Shown here piece by piece: positions 25,952 through 36,094 of a stretch of 64,000 nt of DNA. The DNA is taken from assembly GCF_017315725.1 (NCBI RefSeq), contig NZ_JAFLRG010000001.1, positions 2,728,001-2,792,000 of the forward strand. Reading direction: 5' to 3'. The stretch's first letter is position 1, and each line of letters opens with the position of its first letter. The DNA is from Trinickia acidisoli (GTDB taxonomy: Bacteria; Pseudomonadota; Gammaproteobacteria; Burkholderiales; Burkholderiaceae). Under the pieces are notes generated by a model. It saw only the letters and a list, made by a program, of their open reading frames with translations. It was not told where the DNA came from and did not search any database. A program made the translations under genes and the position numbers.

Positions 25952-26803
25952 ATGAAAACGCTCGATATGGACGTGCTGTCGATGGTCGTCGCCATCGCCG
26001 ATGCAGGCAGCTTCGTGCGCGGCGCCGCCCTCGTGCACCGCTCGCAGTCGGCCGTGAGCATGCAGATCAAGGCGCTCGAGCAAGCGCTCGGCAAGCCGAT
26101 CTTCGAGCGGCGCGCGCGCAGCGTCGTGCCGACGCAGGAAGGGTTCGTGCTCGCCGATTACGCTCGGCGCATGCTCGCGCTGCGCGACGAAGCCTGGGCC
26201 GCGCTCGTGCATCCGGAGGTCAAGGGGCGCGTCGTCATCGGCGTGCCCGACGACTACGCGTCGTCGCTGCTGCCGCCCGTGCTGCGCAAGTTCTCGGCAA
26301 CGTATCCGAAAGTCGAGATACAGGTGATCGGGCTGCCGAGTCACGCGCTCGCCCCGCTCGTCCACGAAAACAAAGTCGATCTGGCTTGCATGACGCGCGT
26401 CAAGGGCGTGCGCGGCGAGCGCGTGCGGCTCGAACCGATCATCTGGGCCGGCGCTCCACGCGCTCCGGCCGTATGGCGCGAACGCCCGTTGCCGATCGCC
26501 GTATTCGCGGCCGGCAGCGTGGCGAGAGAGAACGCGATTCGCGCGCTCAAGCGTGCGCGGATCGCCTATCGGACGTCCTACGAAAGTCCGAGCCTACTCG
26601 GCCTGTTCAGCATGGTCGAGGCCGGCCTCGCGATCGCGCCGATCGCGCGCTGCGCCATGCCCGAGCGCTTCGTCGAGCTTGGGCGCGCACACGGGCTGCC
26701 CGCGCTGCCGCCGCTCGAGATCGTGCTGGCGCGCAGCGCACGCTCGAGCCGGCCCGAATGCGACTTTCTCGCCGAGCAGCTATTGGAAGAGCTGAGAATG
26801 TGA
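25952..26803 (+). CDS. LysR-family regulator divergent from the aminotransferase
   Basis: A 283-aa LysR protein. The HTH is VAIADAGSFVRGAALVHRSQ followed by SAVSMQIKALEQALGKPIFE (residues about 10-50). The effector domain includes GRVVIGVPDDYASSLLPPVL and NKVDLACMTRVKGV. It is slightly short at the C-terminus compared with typical 295-310-aa members but keeps both subdomains. It is divergently placed from the aminotransferase. The intergenic DNA (25829-25951) is AT-rich and contains tatcttcag-ttt-ttctgata, an imperfect inverted repeat that could be its operator. Confidence 0.88.
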   Translation: MKTLDMDVLSMVVAIADAGSFVRGAALVHRSQSAVSMQIKALEQALGKPIFERRARSVVPTQEGFVLADYARRMLALRDEAWAALVHPEVKGRVVIGVPDDYASSLLPPVLRKFSATYPKVEIQVIGLPSHALAPLVHENKVDLACMTRVKGVRGERVRLEPIIWAGAPRAPAVWRERPLPIAVFAAGSVARENAIRALKRARIAYRTSYESPSLLGLFSMVEAGLAIAPIARCAMPERFVELGRAHGLPALPPLEIVLARSARSSRPECDFLAEQLLEELRM

Positions 26804-26867
26804 GCGACGCCCGCGCCGGCACGGCCCGACTCCGCACGCGCGGCGAAGCATCGGCGGCAGTCAAAAG

Positions 26868-27173
26868 TCAGAACAACGCCCGTTGACGCTGCTGAGCCAT
26901 CGAAACGACGTCGAGGTCGTCGAGGCGCTTGCGCGCTTTGGCGAGATCGTGCACCAACTGCCGTTGCAACCAGGTTTCGGCACTGCCGCCGAAGGCTTTG
27001 TCCAGGCGCAGCGCCATCTCGGGCGAAATGCCGGCCTTGCCGCTGAGCAGGTTCGTCAGTGCCTGGCGGCTCACGCCGAGCACCGCCGCGCCTTCGGTCA
27101 CGCTCAAATTGAATCGCTCTAGGCAGAGCTGGCGCACGATCGCGCCGGGATGGATGTTGTCGGTATCGGCCAT
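26868..27173 (-). CDS. higA: HigA-family antitoxin (orphan)
   Basis: A 101-aa XRE-family antitoxin of the HigA/VapI type. It begins with [20 protein letters not shown] and has the [23 protein letters not shown] (about residues 28-48) and [20 protein letters not shown], all family hallmarks. HigB toxin normally lies immediately upstream in the same operon. The 290 bp upstream (27174-27463) on this strand contain no HigB-like frame, nor does the downstream side, so it appears to be an orphan. It probably acts as a DNA-binding regulator now, or pairs with a distant toxin. Confidence 0.85.
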   Translation of the reverse strand: MADTDNIHPGAIVRQLCLERFNLSVTEGAAVLGVSRQALTNLLSGKAGISPEMALRLDKAFGGSAETWLQRQLVHDLAKARKRLDDLDVVSMAQQRQRALF

Positions 27174-27463
27174 GGGCCGAAACCATAGCGGCGAAGCTTC
27201 GATCCGTCAATCGACAAGTGCCGATTGTCTAATCTGCGCATCGCCAAGGTGGGCGGGCAGTTGACAGATGCCCGCTCTGCCGTTCCGGCGTCGCCGGCGC
27301 CGGCGCGAGCGCCAGCCATGCCGAAACAAGGGCGGCTGATGTGGTTCAAGCACCGGTCAAGCGTGCGAGCCCCACATCGATCAGTGCGTCGAGCAAAGGC
27401 TCGATCCGTGACGCCAGCGCGTCATGTGCGGCCGTGCAACACCCTTTCGCGCTCATACCCGCT

Positions 27464-28855
27464 CTACGCCAGCAGATGCGCGAGCGCCTCGCAATACGCC
27501 TCATAGGCGCGCGCCTCGTCCTCGTGCCGACCACCGTGCACGACGCGGCGCCCACCCGTATGAACTTCGGCGATCGGCGAGCCGCCGTGTTCGCAAAATA
27601 CGACGCCGGCGAGCCAGTCGTCCGGCTCACGCCCGTAAAGACTCGGATGCTCCGCATCGAGCACGAGCCAATCGGCGCGGCAGCCCGGCGCCAACGCGCC
27701 GACTGCGCGGCCGCTCGCTTGCGCACCGCCCGCCAGGGCCGCGTCGAACAAACGCTCGGCCACCTGCGGCCGGGTCGGGCAGGCAAGCACATTGCGCTGC
27801 CGCCGCACGAGACGCTGCCCGTATTCGAGCAGCCGCAGCTCCGCCCGCCAATCGACGGCGACATGGCTGTCCGAGCCTACGCCGATGCGTCCGTTCGCTT
27901 CGAGGTATCGCTGCGCGGGAAAGACGCCGTCGCCGAGATTCGCCTCCGTGGTCAAACAAAGACCCGCCACGGCGCCGCTCGCCGCCAGCGCGGCCGTCTC
28001 GGCTTCGTCGACGTGCGTCGCATGCACGAGACACCAGCGCGCGCCGACGTCGAAATGGTCGAGCAGCCACGCGACAGGCCGAGCGCCGGTTGCCGCGAGA
28101 CACTCCTCCACTTCGCCCGTCTGCTCGGCGATATGAACGTGAATCGGTGCGCCCGGCAAATCGGCGTCGAGCCCTTCCAACAACGTGCGCAACGACGCCG
28201 CCGATACCGCGCGCAGCGAATGCGGCGCTACGCCGTACGTCAACGCGCCATGCTCGGGCCGAGCGCGACGCAACGTCGACAACAGATCGAGCAACGACTC
28301 CGGCGTGTTGATGAAGCGCCGCTGATCGGGCCGTGGCGCGCGCATGTCAAAACCGCTGTATTGATAGAGCACAGGCAGCATCGTCATTCCGATACCGGCT
28401 TGCGACGCGGCGTCGACGACGCGCTGCCCGAGTTCGGCCTCGTTCGCGTAGCGACTGCCGTTTGGCGCATGGTGCACGTAATGAAACTCGCAGACCGACG
28501 TATAACCGGCCTTGAGCATTTCGACGTAAAGCCATCGCGCGATCGCTTCAAGCCGTTCAGGCGTAATGCGCGCGGCGAATCGGTACATCAGATCACGCCA
28601 GCTCCAAAAGTTGTCGCTCGCCTGCGCGCGATACTCGGTCAGTCCCGCCATCGCGCGCTGAAACGCATGCGAGTGCAAGTTCGGCATCCCGGGCATGACC
28701 GGCCCGCTCGCGCGCGCGATGCCCGCGCTTGCCGGCGCATCGGGAACGACGGCGGTCAGGACGCCCGCGTCGTTCCATTCGAGCAGCACGTCGCGCCGCC
28801 AGCCCTGGGGCAGGTAAGCGTGCGCGGCAAAGAGTGCGTGGCGATCGGTCGTCAC
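27464..28855 (-). CDS. hutF: Formimidoylglutamate deiminase
   Basis: A 463-aa amidohydrolase that deiminates N-formimidoyl-L-glutamate to N-formyl-L-glutamate and ammonia, the fourth step of the five-step histidine degradation route. Metal ligands are visible in MPNLHSHAFQRAMAG (HxH, about residue 58), VHIAEQTGEVEEC (His), CLVHATHVDEAE (His) and GVGSDSHVAVDW (Asp). The start is GTG at 28855, preceded six bases upstream by a perfect AAGGAG that lies inside the end of hutI. The longer open frame back to 29101 only overlaps hutI. Last gene of the operon. The final enzyme, HutG (formylglutamate amidohydrolase), is not in this window. Confidence 0.92.
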   Translation of the reverse strand: MTTDRHALFAAHAYLPQGWRRDVLLEWNDAGVLTAVVPDAPASAGIARASGPVMPGMPNLHSHAFQRAMAGLTEYRAQASDNFWSWRDLMYRFAARITPERLEAIARWLYVEMLKAGYTSVCEFHYVHHAPNGSRYANEAELGQRVVDAASQAGIGMTMLPVLYQYSGFDMRAPRPDQRRFINTPESLLDLLSTLRRARPEHGALTYGVAPHSLRAVSAASLRTLLEGLDADLPGAPIHVHIAEQTGEVEECLAATGARPVAWLLDHFDVGARWCLVHATHVDEAETAALAASGAVAGLCLTTEANLGDGVFPAQRYLEANGRIGVGSDSHVAVDWRAELRLLEYGQRLVRRQRNVLACPTRPQVAERLFDAALAGGAQASGRAVGALAPGCRADWLVLDAEHPSLYGREPDDWLAGVVFCEHGGSPIAEVHTGGRRVVHGGRHEDEARAYEAYCEALAHLLA

Positions 28856-28856
28856 T

Positions 28857-30143
28857 TCACGCTCCTTGGCGCCGATCGCGCCCAACGCATCCGTCGCGCC
28901 GCGCGTCGATGCATGCCACCCACGGCGAGGCGGGCGCGATGTAGACCGTTGACCCCGCGCGCACGACGCGCGCCGCCAGCGGGCGGCCGATCCAATATGC
29001 CAGCTCGGCCAGCGTAGCAACGGACCATACGACGAAATCGGCTGCACGGCCCGGCGCAAGCTCGCCGTGGCGCTCGCCGCGGCCCAACGCGCGCGCCGCA
29101 TGACGCGTGACGCCCTGCAGCACTTCGGGCACCGTCAGACGAAACAGCGTGCAGCCGAGATTGAGCATCGCCAATAGCGACGTGGCCGGCGACGTGCCGG
29201 GGTTGCTGTCGGTCGCCAGCGCGATCGGCACATCGTAGCGGCGCAGCAAATCGATCGGCGGCAATTGCGTCTCACGGACGAAATAGTAAGCGCCGGGCAG
29301 CAGCACGGCGACCGTCCCCGCCTCTTTCATCGCTTGAACGCCGGCTTCGTCGAGAAACTCGAGATGATCGGCCGACAACGCGCGATAGCGTGCCGCGAGC
29401 GCCGCGCCGCCGGCAAGACTCAACTGTTCGGCGTGGATCTTCACGGGCAAACCGCAGCGCACGGCGGCCTCGAACACACGCTCGCTCTGCGCGAGCGTGA
29501 ACCCGATGCGCTCGCAGAAAACATCGACGGCATCGACGAGTCCTTCGTCGGCCAACGCCGGCAACATCCGTTCGCACACCTCGTCGATATAGGCATCGGC
29601 ACGTCCCGCGTATTCGGGCGGCAACGCGTGGGCGCCGAGAAACGTCGTATAGACGGACACGGGGTAGCGCTGCCCGAGCGAGCGCGCCACGCGCAACGTC
29701 TTGCGCTCACTCGCCAGCTCGAGCCCATAGCCCGATTTGATCTCGATCGCGCCGACACCTTCGGCAAGCAGCGGCTCGAGCCGCGCCGCGGCCGACGCGA
29801 TCAACGCGGCTTCATCGGCCGCGCGCGTCGCGCTCACCGTCGACACGATGCCCCCGCCGCGCCGCGCGATCTCTTCGTAGCTCGCACCCGCGAGCCGCAA
29901 TGCGAATTCGTCGGCTCGATTGCCGCCGTAGACGAGATGCGTGTGGCAATCGACGAGACTCGGCGTGACCCACGCGCCGCCGAGGCCTTCGCGCGGCCAG
30001 GCATCGAACTCGCGCGGCAGATCGCGCGCGGCGCCGAGCCACGCGATCGTGCCGTTGCGCACGACGAGCGCGGCATCTGCGATCGTCTCTCCGGGGTCGC
30101 CGTTCGGGCACAGATTCAGATGCTGCCAAACCAAATCGGTCAT
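28857..30143 (-). CDS. hutI: Imidazolonepropionase
   Basis: A 428-aa metal-dependent amidohydrolase that opens imidazolone-5-propionate to N-formimidoyl-L-glutamate. Zinc/iron ligands and substrate residues are in [20 protein letters not shown] (HxH, about residue 72), [16 protein letters not shown] (His) and [18 protein letters not shown] (Asp, about 310). It is some 20 residues longer than common HutI (about 405 aa) because of a C-terminal tail with no conserved features. The tail also hosts the ribosome binding site of hutF, whose GTG lies 1 bp beyond this stop. It begins 30 bp after hutD. Confidence 0.95.
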   Translation of the reverse strand: MTDLVWQHLNLCPNGDPGETIADAALVVRNGTIAWLGAARDLPREFDAWPREGLGGAWVTPSLVDCHTHLVYGGNRADEFALRLAGASYEEIARRGGGIVSTVSATRAADEAALIASAAARLEPLLAEGVGAIEIKSGYGLELASERKTLRVARSLGQRYPVSVYTTFLGAHALPPEYAGRADAYIDEVCERMLPALADEGLVDAVDVFCERIGFTLAQSERVFEAAVRCGLPVKIHAEQLSLAGGAALAARYRALSADHLEFLDEAGVQAMKEAGTVAVLLPGAYYFVRETQLPPIDLLRRYDVPIALATDSNPGTSPATSLLAMLNLGCTLFRLTVPEVLQGVTRHAARALGRGERHGELAPGRAADFVVWSVATLAELAYWIGRPLAARVVRAGSTVYIAPASPWVACIDARRDGCVGRDRRQGA

Positions 30144-30173
30144 GAAAGCCTCGAAGCATCGGCAACGGTTGCA

Positions 30174-30848
30174 TCACACGTAACGAATGAGCACGGCAAG
30201 CGCGGCGCCGTCCCCCGTCACGTCGCACGCGAGTTGGCGCGGGGCGTCGAGCACGAGCGTATCCATCGCCGACAACGTCGCCGGCCCATGCGGCGCGCTT
30301 GCAACACCCACGACACGCCCAAGACTTTGCGCCGTGCTCGCAAAACGAAGGTCGAGCGAGCCACGCGCGCAAAACACGAGCGCGGCGTCCGCATCGAGCG
30401 TATGCCGGCCCGCCCCGCGCCACACTTCGAGCACGGCGCTCGCCCGATCGCGCCGCACCATCAGATTGAAGTCGCGCGTCGCGCCGCCGACGAGCCGCGC
30501 CTCGAGCGCCGCCTCTCCATCGAATCGTGCGATCGACAGCGGCTCCCTCAACGCATGCACGGCACCAGCCGCCTCGATCAAATCCATCCCCACGCCGGCC
30601 AGCAGCACCAGCGTCCGGTCGATGCCGAGAAATCGCGAGAATGGGCCCGCTTGCTCGACGTCGGCCACGCTCACGCGCCAGACGAACGTCTCGAGGCTCG
30701 CCCCCACCGGATAGGCAGCGATCTCGCGCGTCACGCCGCCGCCGTTCTTCCATGGCGCGGCCTTCAACGCGCTCGCGCGAACGATGCGCGGCTCGGGCGA
30801 GGTGACGGGCTCCACCGCATGGGACTGCTTGCTCATCTGCATTTGCAT
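30174..30848 (-). CDS. hutD: HutD family protein
   Basis: A 224-aa bicupin-like protein found in proteobacterial hut operons. Characteristic sequence includes LKAAPWKNGGGVTREIAAYP (about residue 30), ETFVWRVSVADVEQAGPFS and GIDRTLVLLAG. In Pseudomonas fluorescens HutD is needed for full fitness on histidine and has been proposed to limit hut expression by binding urocanate or a related intermediate. It lies 6 bp after hutU. The first codons (MQMQM) offer alternative ATGs at 30848, 30842 and 30836, so the exact start is uncertain by a few residues. Confidence 0.9.
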   Translation of the reverse strand: MQMQMSKQSHAVEPVTSPEPRIVRASALKAAPWKNGGGVTREIAAYPVGASLETFVWRVSVADVEQAGPFSRFLGIDRTLVLLAGVGMDLIEAAGAVHALREPLSIARFDGEAALEARLVGGATRDFNLMVRRDRASAVLEVWRGAGRHTLDADAALVFCARGSLDLRFASTAQSLGRVVGVASAPHGPATLSAMDTLVLDAPRQLACDVTGDGAALAVLIRYV

Positions 30849-30854
30849 CCTGTA

Positions 30855-32543
30855 TCAACGGCCGAGCATCGGCAGCTTCAGGCCGACTTCGCGCGCCGTT
30901 TCGCGCGCCAGATCGTAGCCGGCATCGGCATGGCGCATGATGCCCGTGGCCGGATCGTTGAACAGCACGCGCTCGATGCGCCGCGCCGCCGCATCGGTGC
31001 CGTCGCAGACGATCACGACGCCCGCATGCTGGCTAAAGCCCATGCCGACGCCGCCGCCGTGATGGAGCGACACCCAGGTCGCGCCGCCGGCCGTATTGAG
31101 CAGCGCATTGAGCAGCGGCCAATCGGACACGGCGTCGGAACCGTCCTTCATCGATTCGGTCTCGCGATTGGGGCTGGCGACCGAGCCCGTATCGAGGTGA
31201 TCGCGGCCGATCACGATCGGCGCCCTCAACTCGCCGCGCTTGACCATCTCGTTGAACGCGAGGCCCAAGCGGTAGCGGTCCTTCACGCCCACCCAGCAGA
31301 TGCGCGCGGGCAACCCTTGAAACGCGATGCGCTCGCGCGCCATGTCGAGCCAGTTGTGCAGATGCGCGTCGTCGGGAATCAGTTCCTTGACCTTCGCATC
31401 GGTCTTGTAGATGTCCTCGGGGTCGCCCGAGAGCGCCACCCAGCGGAACGGCCCCTTCCCTTCGCAAAACAGCGGCCGGATATAGGCCGGCACGAAGCCC
31501 GGAAAATCGAACGCGTTCGCAACGCCCATGTCATGCGCCATTTGACGGATGTTGTTGCCGTAATCGAGCGTCGCCGCGCCGCGTGCCTGCAGCGTCAACA
31601 TCGCCTGCACCTGTCGCGCCATCGACTGTTTCGCGGGCGTGACGATGCTTTGCGGATCGGTCTTTTGCCGCTCGCGCCATTGCTCGACGTTCCATCCCTG
31701 CGGCAAATAGCCGTTGATCGGATCGTGCGCACTCGTCTGATCGGTGACGCACTCGGGTGTGATGCCACGCGCGACACAGGCTTCGAACACATCAACCGCA
31801 TTGCCGACGAGACCGACGGAGACCGACTTGCCGCTCGCCTTGGCCGCATCGACGATCGCGAGCGCTTCGTCGAGCGTCTTCGCTTTCCGGTCGAGGTAAC
31901 GCGTTTTCAGTCGAAGATCGATCCGCGTCTCGTCGCATTCGACCGCGATCATCGAGAAACCCGCCATCGTCGCCGCGAGCGGCTGCGCGCCGCCCATGCC
32001 GCCGAGGCCGCCCGTCAGAATCCAACGGCCTGTCGCATCGCCGTTGAAGTGCTGGTTCGCCACCGCGTAGAACGTTTCGTACGTGCCTTGCACGATGCCT
32101 TGGCTGCCGATGTAGATCCAACTGCCCGCCGTCATCTGGCCGTACATCATTAGACCCTTGCGATCGAGCTCGTGGAAATGCTCCCAGGTCGCCCAGTGCG
32201 GCACGAGGTTCGAGTTCGCAAGCAGAACGCGCGGCGCGTCGGCGTGCGTACGAAACACGCCCACGGGCTTGCCCGATTGGATCAGCAGCGTTTCGTCGTC
32301 TTCGAGATCCTTCAGCGATGCGAGAATCTGGTCGAAGCAATCCCAGTTGCGCGCGGCCCGCCCGATGCCGCCGTAGACGACGAGCGCGTGCGGATGCTCG
32401 GCCACTTCGGCGTCGAGATTGTTTTGGATCATCCGGTACGCGGCTTCGGTCAACCAACTCTTGCACGTCTTCTCGGCGCCGCGCGGCGCGCGGATCGTGC
32501 GCGTCGTGTCGAGCCTCGGGTCGAATCGTTTCGGATCGTTCAT
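30855..32543 (-). CDS. hutU: Urocanate hydratase
   Basis: A 562-aa NAD-dependent urocanase that converts urocanate to imidazolone propionate. Diagnostic segments are [20 protein letters not shown] (about residue 52), [29 protein letters not shown] (NAD-binding glycine-rich turn) and [17 protein letters not shown] followed by [15 protein letters not shown]. The start at 32543 ([10 protein letters not shown]) has AAGGAGA nine bases upstream. Longer starts at 32552 and 32564 would place that Shine-Dalgarno sequence within the coding region. It follows hutC by 50 bp. Confidence 0.97.
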   Translation of the reverse strand: MNDPKRFDPRLDTTRTIRAPRGAEKTCKSWLTEAAYRMIQNNLDAEVAEHPHALVVYGGIGRAARNWDCFDQILASLKDLEDDETLLIQSGKPVGVFRTHADAPRVLLANSNLVPHWATWEHFHELDRKGLMMYGQMTAGSWIYIGSQGIVQGTYETFYAVANQHFNGDATGRWILTGGLGGMGGAQPLAATMAGFSMIAVECDETRIDLRLKTRYLDRKAKTLDEALAIVDAAKASGKSVSVGLVGNAVDVFEACVARGITPECVTDQTSAHDPINGYLPQGWNVEQWRERQKTDPQSIVTPAKQSMARQVQAMLTLQARGAATLDYGNNIRQMAHDMGVANAFDFPGFVPAYIRPLFCEGKGPFRWVALSGDPEDIYKTDAKVKELIPDDAHLHNWLDMARERIAFQGLPARICWVGVKDRYRLGLAFNEMVKRGELRAPIVIGRDHLDTGSVASPNRETESMKDGSDAVSDWPLLNALLNTAGGATWVSLHHGGGVGMGFSQHAGVVIVCDGTDAAARRIERVLFNDPATGIMRHADAGYDLARETAREVGLKLPMLGR

Positions 32544-32593
32544 GCGAGTCATCTCCTTCGGCATGCGTTGCGTTCGATGCGCCGGCACGGCGC

Positions 32594-33313
32594 TCAAAAA
32601 TGTCCGGTAAAGCGATAGCGGCTGCCCGGATGCCACAGATCGGCGACCGACGCGACCTGCTCGCGCGACCACGTGCGTCGATGCAGCACGAGGCACGGCT
32701 CGCCCTCGTCCATCCGCAGATGGTTGCTCGTGGCGGGCTCGGGGTGTGCGGCTTCGATCCGGTATTCGACGCGCTGCAGCGGCGCCACGCGCGTCAGGTA
32801 TTGATTCGGCGTGACGCGCGCAAAGTCCTGCAGCGCATACTCGGGGGCGATGGCCGGGTTGACCCAGCGCGCCTCGAACTGCACCGGCTCGTCGTTCTCG
32901 AAATGCAGCACGCGCGAATGAAACACGGGGCTGCCCGGCTTGACCTGCATTTCGTCGGCGAGCGCGTCGCTCGCGACCGTCGCGCCGAGTTCCAGCACAT
33001 GAGCGTGGTGCCGATGACCGCGGGCGGCGATCTCGTCGGAGATGCTGCGGATCGCCACGAGCGTCGATTCGTACTTGGGCCGCGCGACGAACGTTCCCGC
33101 CCCTTGCACGCGCGTGAGCACCTGCTCGGCCGTCAGTTCGCGCAGCGCGCGGTTGACCGTCATGCGCGCCACCTTGAACTCGCGCGCCAACTCGTTTTCG
33201 GACGGCACCTGATCGCCCTCGGCCCACTCGCCCGAGTGGATGCGCGCGAGAATGTAGTCTTTGATGCCCTGATACGCGGGAGCATTCATCGCTTTGACGT
33301 TGACGTCGTCCAT
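32594..33313 (-). CDS. hutC: Histidine-utilisation repressor HutC (GntR family)
   Basis: A 239-aa GntR/HutC-type repressor. The winged HTH is in residues 12-78 ([40 protein letters not shown]), and the UTRA ligand domain follows, ending [14 protein letters not shown]. In characterised systems HutC represses hut genes and is released by urocanate, the product of HutH. The gene sits between hutH and hutU, 3 bp after hutH, so it is autoregulated within the operon. Two copies of a HutC-like operator lie upstream of hutH. Confidence 0.95.
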   Translation of the reverse strand: MDDVNVKAMNAPAYQGIKDYILARIHSGEWAEGDQVPSENELAREFKVARMTVNRALRELTAEQVLTRVQGAGTFVARPKYESTLVAIRSISDEIAARGHRHHAHVLELGATVASDALADEMQVKPGSPVFHSRVLHFENDEPVQFEARWVNPAIAPEYALQDFARVTPNQYLTRVAPLQRVEYRIEAAHPEPATSNHLRMDEGEPCLVLHRRTWSREQVASVADLWHPGSRYRFTGHF

Positions 33314-33316
33314 GTT

Positions 33317-34852
33317 TCAGGCGGCCGAGGCCGCTTCCGAGGCGAACGACAGCGGGCTTGCTTGCGCGATCGCACCGCCTACGACGAGCCGCGCGACAGA
33401 AGCGATGTCGGGCGCGAAATAGCGATCGAGGTCGTAATGCGGGACGTGGGCGCGGAGCAAGTCAACCACACGCTGCAGCGCGCCGCTCGTGCGATGCGGC
33501 GCACGCAGGTCGACACCTTGCGCGGCGGCGAGCAACTCGATCGCCAGGATGTTCGCCGTGTTCTCGGCGATGTCGGCGAGCTTGCGCGCGGCGAAGGTGG
33601 CCATCGACACGTGGTCTTCCTGATTCGCCGACGTCGGCAACGAATCGACCGACGCCGGATGCGCAAGCGTCTTGTTCTCCGACGCGAGCGCGGCCGCCGT
33701 GACGTGCGCGATCATGAACCCGGAGTTGACGCCGCCATCCTTCACGAGAAACGGTGGCAATCCAGACAGCGTCGCGTCGATGAGCAGGGCGATGCGGCGT
33801 TCGGCGAGCGCGCCGATCTCAGCCACGGCCAATGCGAGGTTGTCGGCTGCGAACGCCACGGGTTCGGCGTGGAAGTTGCCGCCCGACAGCACTTCGCCCG
33901 TATCGGGGAAGACGAGCGGATTGTCCGAGACGGCGTTCGCTTCGATGAGCAGCACGTCGGCCGCATGGCGCATCTGATCGAGGCACGCCCCCATCACTTG
34001 CGGCTGGCAGCGCAAGCTGTACGGGTCCTGCACCTTGCCGCAATCGCGATGCGAAAGATTGATGCCCGAGCCGTCGAGCAACGCGCGATAGGCCGCGGCC
34101 GCGTCGATCTGGCCGCGATGGCCGCGCAGCGCATGAATGCGAGCATCGAAGGGTTTGACCGAGCCCGCGGCCGCATCGACCGACAGCGCCCCGGCAACGA
34201 GCGCCGTGCGAAAGAGGTCTTCGATCGCGAACAGGTTGTACAGCGCGAGCGCCGTCGACGCTTGCGTGCCGTTGAGCAGCGCGAGCCCTTCCTTCGCCTG
34301 CAGCGAAAGCGGCGCGAGACCCGCGAGCTTCAGCCCCTCGAGCGCGCTCATGCGTTCGCCGCGCGCGCTCACTTCGCCGATACCGAGCAGCACGGCCGAC
34401 ATATGCGCGAGCGGCGACAGATCGCCCGAGGCGCCGACCGAGCCCTTGACGGGAATGATCGGCAGAACGTCAGCGTTGAACAGCGTCACGAGTGCATTCA
34501 TCACTTCGCCACGAATGCCCGAGTGGCCGCGGCCGAGACTCGACAGCTTGAGCGCGATCAAGAGCCGCACGACGGGTGCCGTCATCGGCTCGCCGACGCC
34601 CACGGCGTGCGAAAGCACGAGGTTGCGCTGCAGCAGTTCGAGCTGGTCGTGTGCGATGTGCGTGCTGGCCAGGCGGCCGAAGCCGGTATTGATGCCGTAG
34701 GCCGGCTCGCCTTTCGCGGCAATGTCGGCTACGGCTTTCGCACCCGCGTCGATCACGGCGCGGCTCGCGGGATCGAGCGCGAGCGGCACACGCTCGCGTG
34801 CGATACGGCGCAGTTGAGGAAGCGTCAAATGGCCCGGCGTGAGAATCATCAT
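33317..34852 (-). CDS. hutH: Histidine ammonia-lyase
   Basis: A 511-aa enzyme that removes ammonia from L-histidine to give trans-urocanate. The Ala-Ser-Gly triad that forms the MIO prosthetic group is in [14 protein letters not shown] (about residue 140). The conserved tyrosine region [18 protein letters not shown] (about residue 55) and [14 protein letters not shown] are present. Length is standard. First gene of the operon. Two ATGs (34852 and 34849) begin the protein. Its promoter region carries HutC-like sites at 34964-34977 and 35151-35164. Confidence 0.97.
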   Translation of the reverse strand: MMILTPGHLTLPQLRRIARERVPLALDPASRAVIDAGAKAVADIAAKGEPAYGINTGFGRLASTHIAHDQLELLQRNLVLSHAVGVGEPMTAPVVRLLIALKLSSLGRGHSGIRGEVMNALVTLFNADVLPIIPVKGSVGASGDLSPLAHMSAVLLGIGEVSARGERMSALEGLKLAGLAPLSLQAKEGLALLNGTQASTALALYNLFAIEDLFRTALVAGALSVDAAAGSVKPFDARIHALRGHRGQIDAAAAYRALLDGSGINLSHRDCGKVQDPYSLRCQPQVMGACLDQMRHAADVLLIEANAVSDNPLVFPDTGEVLSGGNFHAEPVAFAADNLALAVAEIGALAERRIALLIDATLSGLPPFLVKDGGVNSGFMIAHVTAAALASENKTLAHPASVDSLPTSANQEDHVSMATFAARKLADIAENTANILAIELLAAAQGVDLRAPHRTSGALQRVVDLLRAHVPHYDLDRYFAPDIASVARLVVGGAIAQASPLSFASEAASAA

Positions 34853-34963
34853 GGAGAGCGTCCTGTCTATTTCATCTGCCTATTTCGTTCTAGCGGCGAG
34901 TCGCCGCGGGCGATCGCCCGCGCGTGCGCATGCCAGATCTGACAGCGAGTCTAGTGCTGTCGT

Positions 34964-34977
34964 CTTGTATAGACAAG
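34964..34977. promoter_or_regulatory. HutC operator-like site 1 (cttgtatagacaag)
   Basis: A near-palindrome matching the HutC/GntR core TTGTAT-n-n-ACAA, 112 bp upstream of the hutH start. On the minus strand it overlaps a TATACA hexamer usable as a -10 box, so repressor binding would block transcription initiation. Confidence 0.75.
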
Positions 34978-35150
34978 TCGTTTTTACAAGCACAGAGCTA
35001 GGGATTTCCATTAGACGACTAGACATCGGACACGGGCGAAGCGCAGCTTACCTATACGGCCGCCAGGCCACCCCTAGGCGGTGCGCACCGCGCTTCCAGA
35101 GCGACGCCGCAACCGCCAGCGGCTATTCAGCATCGCGATTCACATTCATT

Positions 35151-35164
35151 CTTGTCTATACAAA
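35151..35164. promoter_or_regulatory. HutC operator-like site 2 (cttgtctatacaaa)
   Basis: Read on the minus strand it is tttgtatagacaag, identical to site 1 except for the first base, so the two sites form an inverted pair about 173 bp apart. It lies about 300 bp upstream of hutH. It could serve cooperative looping by HutC, or a second, rightward promoter. Confidence 0.65.
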
Positions 35165-35455
35165 TCGATCCATGCGGCTAGTGCGCGCGGCTTTTGCAAT
35201 GCGAGACATACCGCTGCACCGTGCGAGTGCCAATGATTGCGCCATACCGGGGCAAACGCGGTCTCGGACGCCCCCGAACGCATCATGAGGGGGCATCGAT
35301 GCCGCCGCCGGCGGTAGGTACGAGTCGTGCTTCAACAAGAGCGGGATCGGGCGAATCGTTTTTCGCCCAGCGAGCGAACCGCGGCAGGACGTGCGGAATG
35401 AAAACGCGGAACGGGCGCAGATCCCGGCATCATCGAGGCGACTCTTTCGACGACC

Positions 35456-35659
35456 ATGAACAAGACGCAAGGGCAGGCACAGCGAATGGACCTCATCGAA
35501 CTCGCACGCGAATCGGGTATGGCGGTATTGCTCGATGCAAAGATCGGCCGCGAGCAATACGTGAGCGTGAGCGGATCGCTCGCGGCGCTCGCGCGCTTCG
35601 CGGATGCGGTGCGCAGCGAATCCGAGGCCGACGGCGCCGACGACGACAAGGTCTATTGA
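35456..35659 (+). CDS. Small hypothetical protein (67 aa)
   Basis: A 67-aa acidic protein, MNKTQGQAQRMDLIELARES onward, with the core GMAVLLDAKIGREQYVSVSG and SLAALARFADAVRSES. The pattern looks like a short helix, strand, helix fold and resembles small conserved hypothetical proteins I associate with Burkholderia genomes, without known function. An internal ATG (MDLIELARES) at 35486 is an alternative start that matches the conserved part better. No strong ribosome binding site precedes either. It ends in a very acidic tail (EADGADDDKVY). Confidence 0.55.
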   Translation: MNKTQGQAQRMDLIELARESGMAVLLDAKIGREQYVSVSGSLAALARFADAVRSESEADGADDDKVY

Positions 35660-36094
35660 CGCACCGCGGATAGACGCGCAGCGGCCGATACGCGGCCGTG
35701 CGCCTGACCTCGCCACGCGCCGTCGCAACGCCGCGCGCGGCCGACCACCCTCTTCCGACACGCAATGCGGCCCGCATCGATCGCGCGCCTGCTACGCCTC
35801 CTCGAACGCTGCTTCGCAACGCCCAACGAACCGCGTCACCCCCTCTCCACCGGCGCTCCGCTTCGCTTCACGAACACGGCGGCAGCATTCGCCTACCAAA
35901 TGTGTCAGTTACGGTTTCGCATAGGAATGGCTTAAATCCGGCACGGTCCAATGCGCTCGACGCGAGCGCATTCCAACGTCGAAGTACTCGCGCATGGACG
36001 CGCCGTCGCGCCCATCGCCACGAAGTTCCCATTTGAACCGACGCCTCGCTTCGGCTCAATTTACCTTCCCGTCACTTTCGCATGAGGTAGACGC
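35660..36094. other. 435-bp intergenic region with no recognised feature
   Basis: Open frames here are arginine-rich and low in conserved features on both strands, typical of non-coding GC-rich DNA. A somewhat AT-rich stretch at 35895-35935 may be the promoter of the LysR-like gene at 36095. Confidence 0.4.

Larger units (their letters stand above)
34853..35455. other. 603-bp upstream region of the hut operon
   Basis: Holds the hut promoter and two HutC-like operator sites (annotated separately). The part 34970-35030 is AT-rich relative to the genome. No gene is recognisable between the second site and the small gene at 35456. Confidence 0.55.

Noticed and set aside
27174..27463. Possible HigB toxin upstream of higA
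   Set aside because: Frames examined on the minus strand lack HigB landmarks; the only open frame overlaps higA's start in another phase and is unconserved.
29265..34942. Very long open frames on the plus strand (29265-32153 and 32318-34942) opposite the hut operon
   Set aside because: They are antisense to clearly recognised hut enzymes, are rich in Arg/His/Ala/Asp, and arise from GC-biased codon positions. No family motifs or ribosome binding sites.
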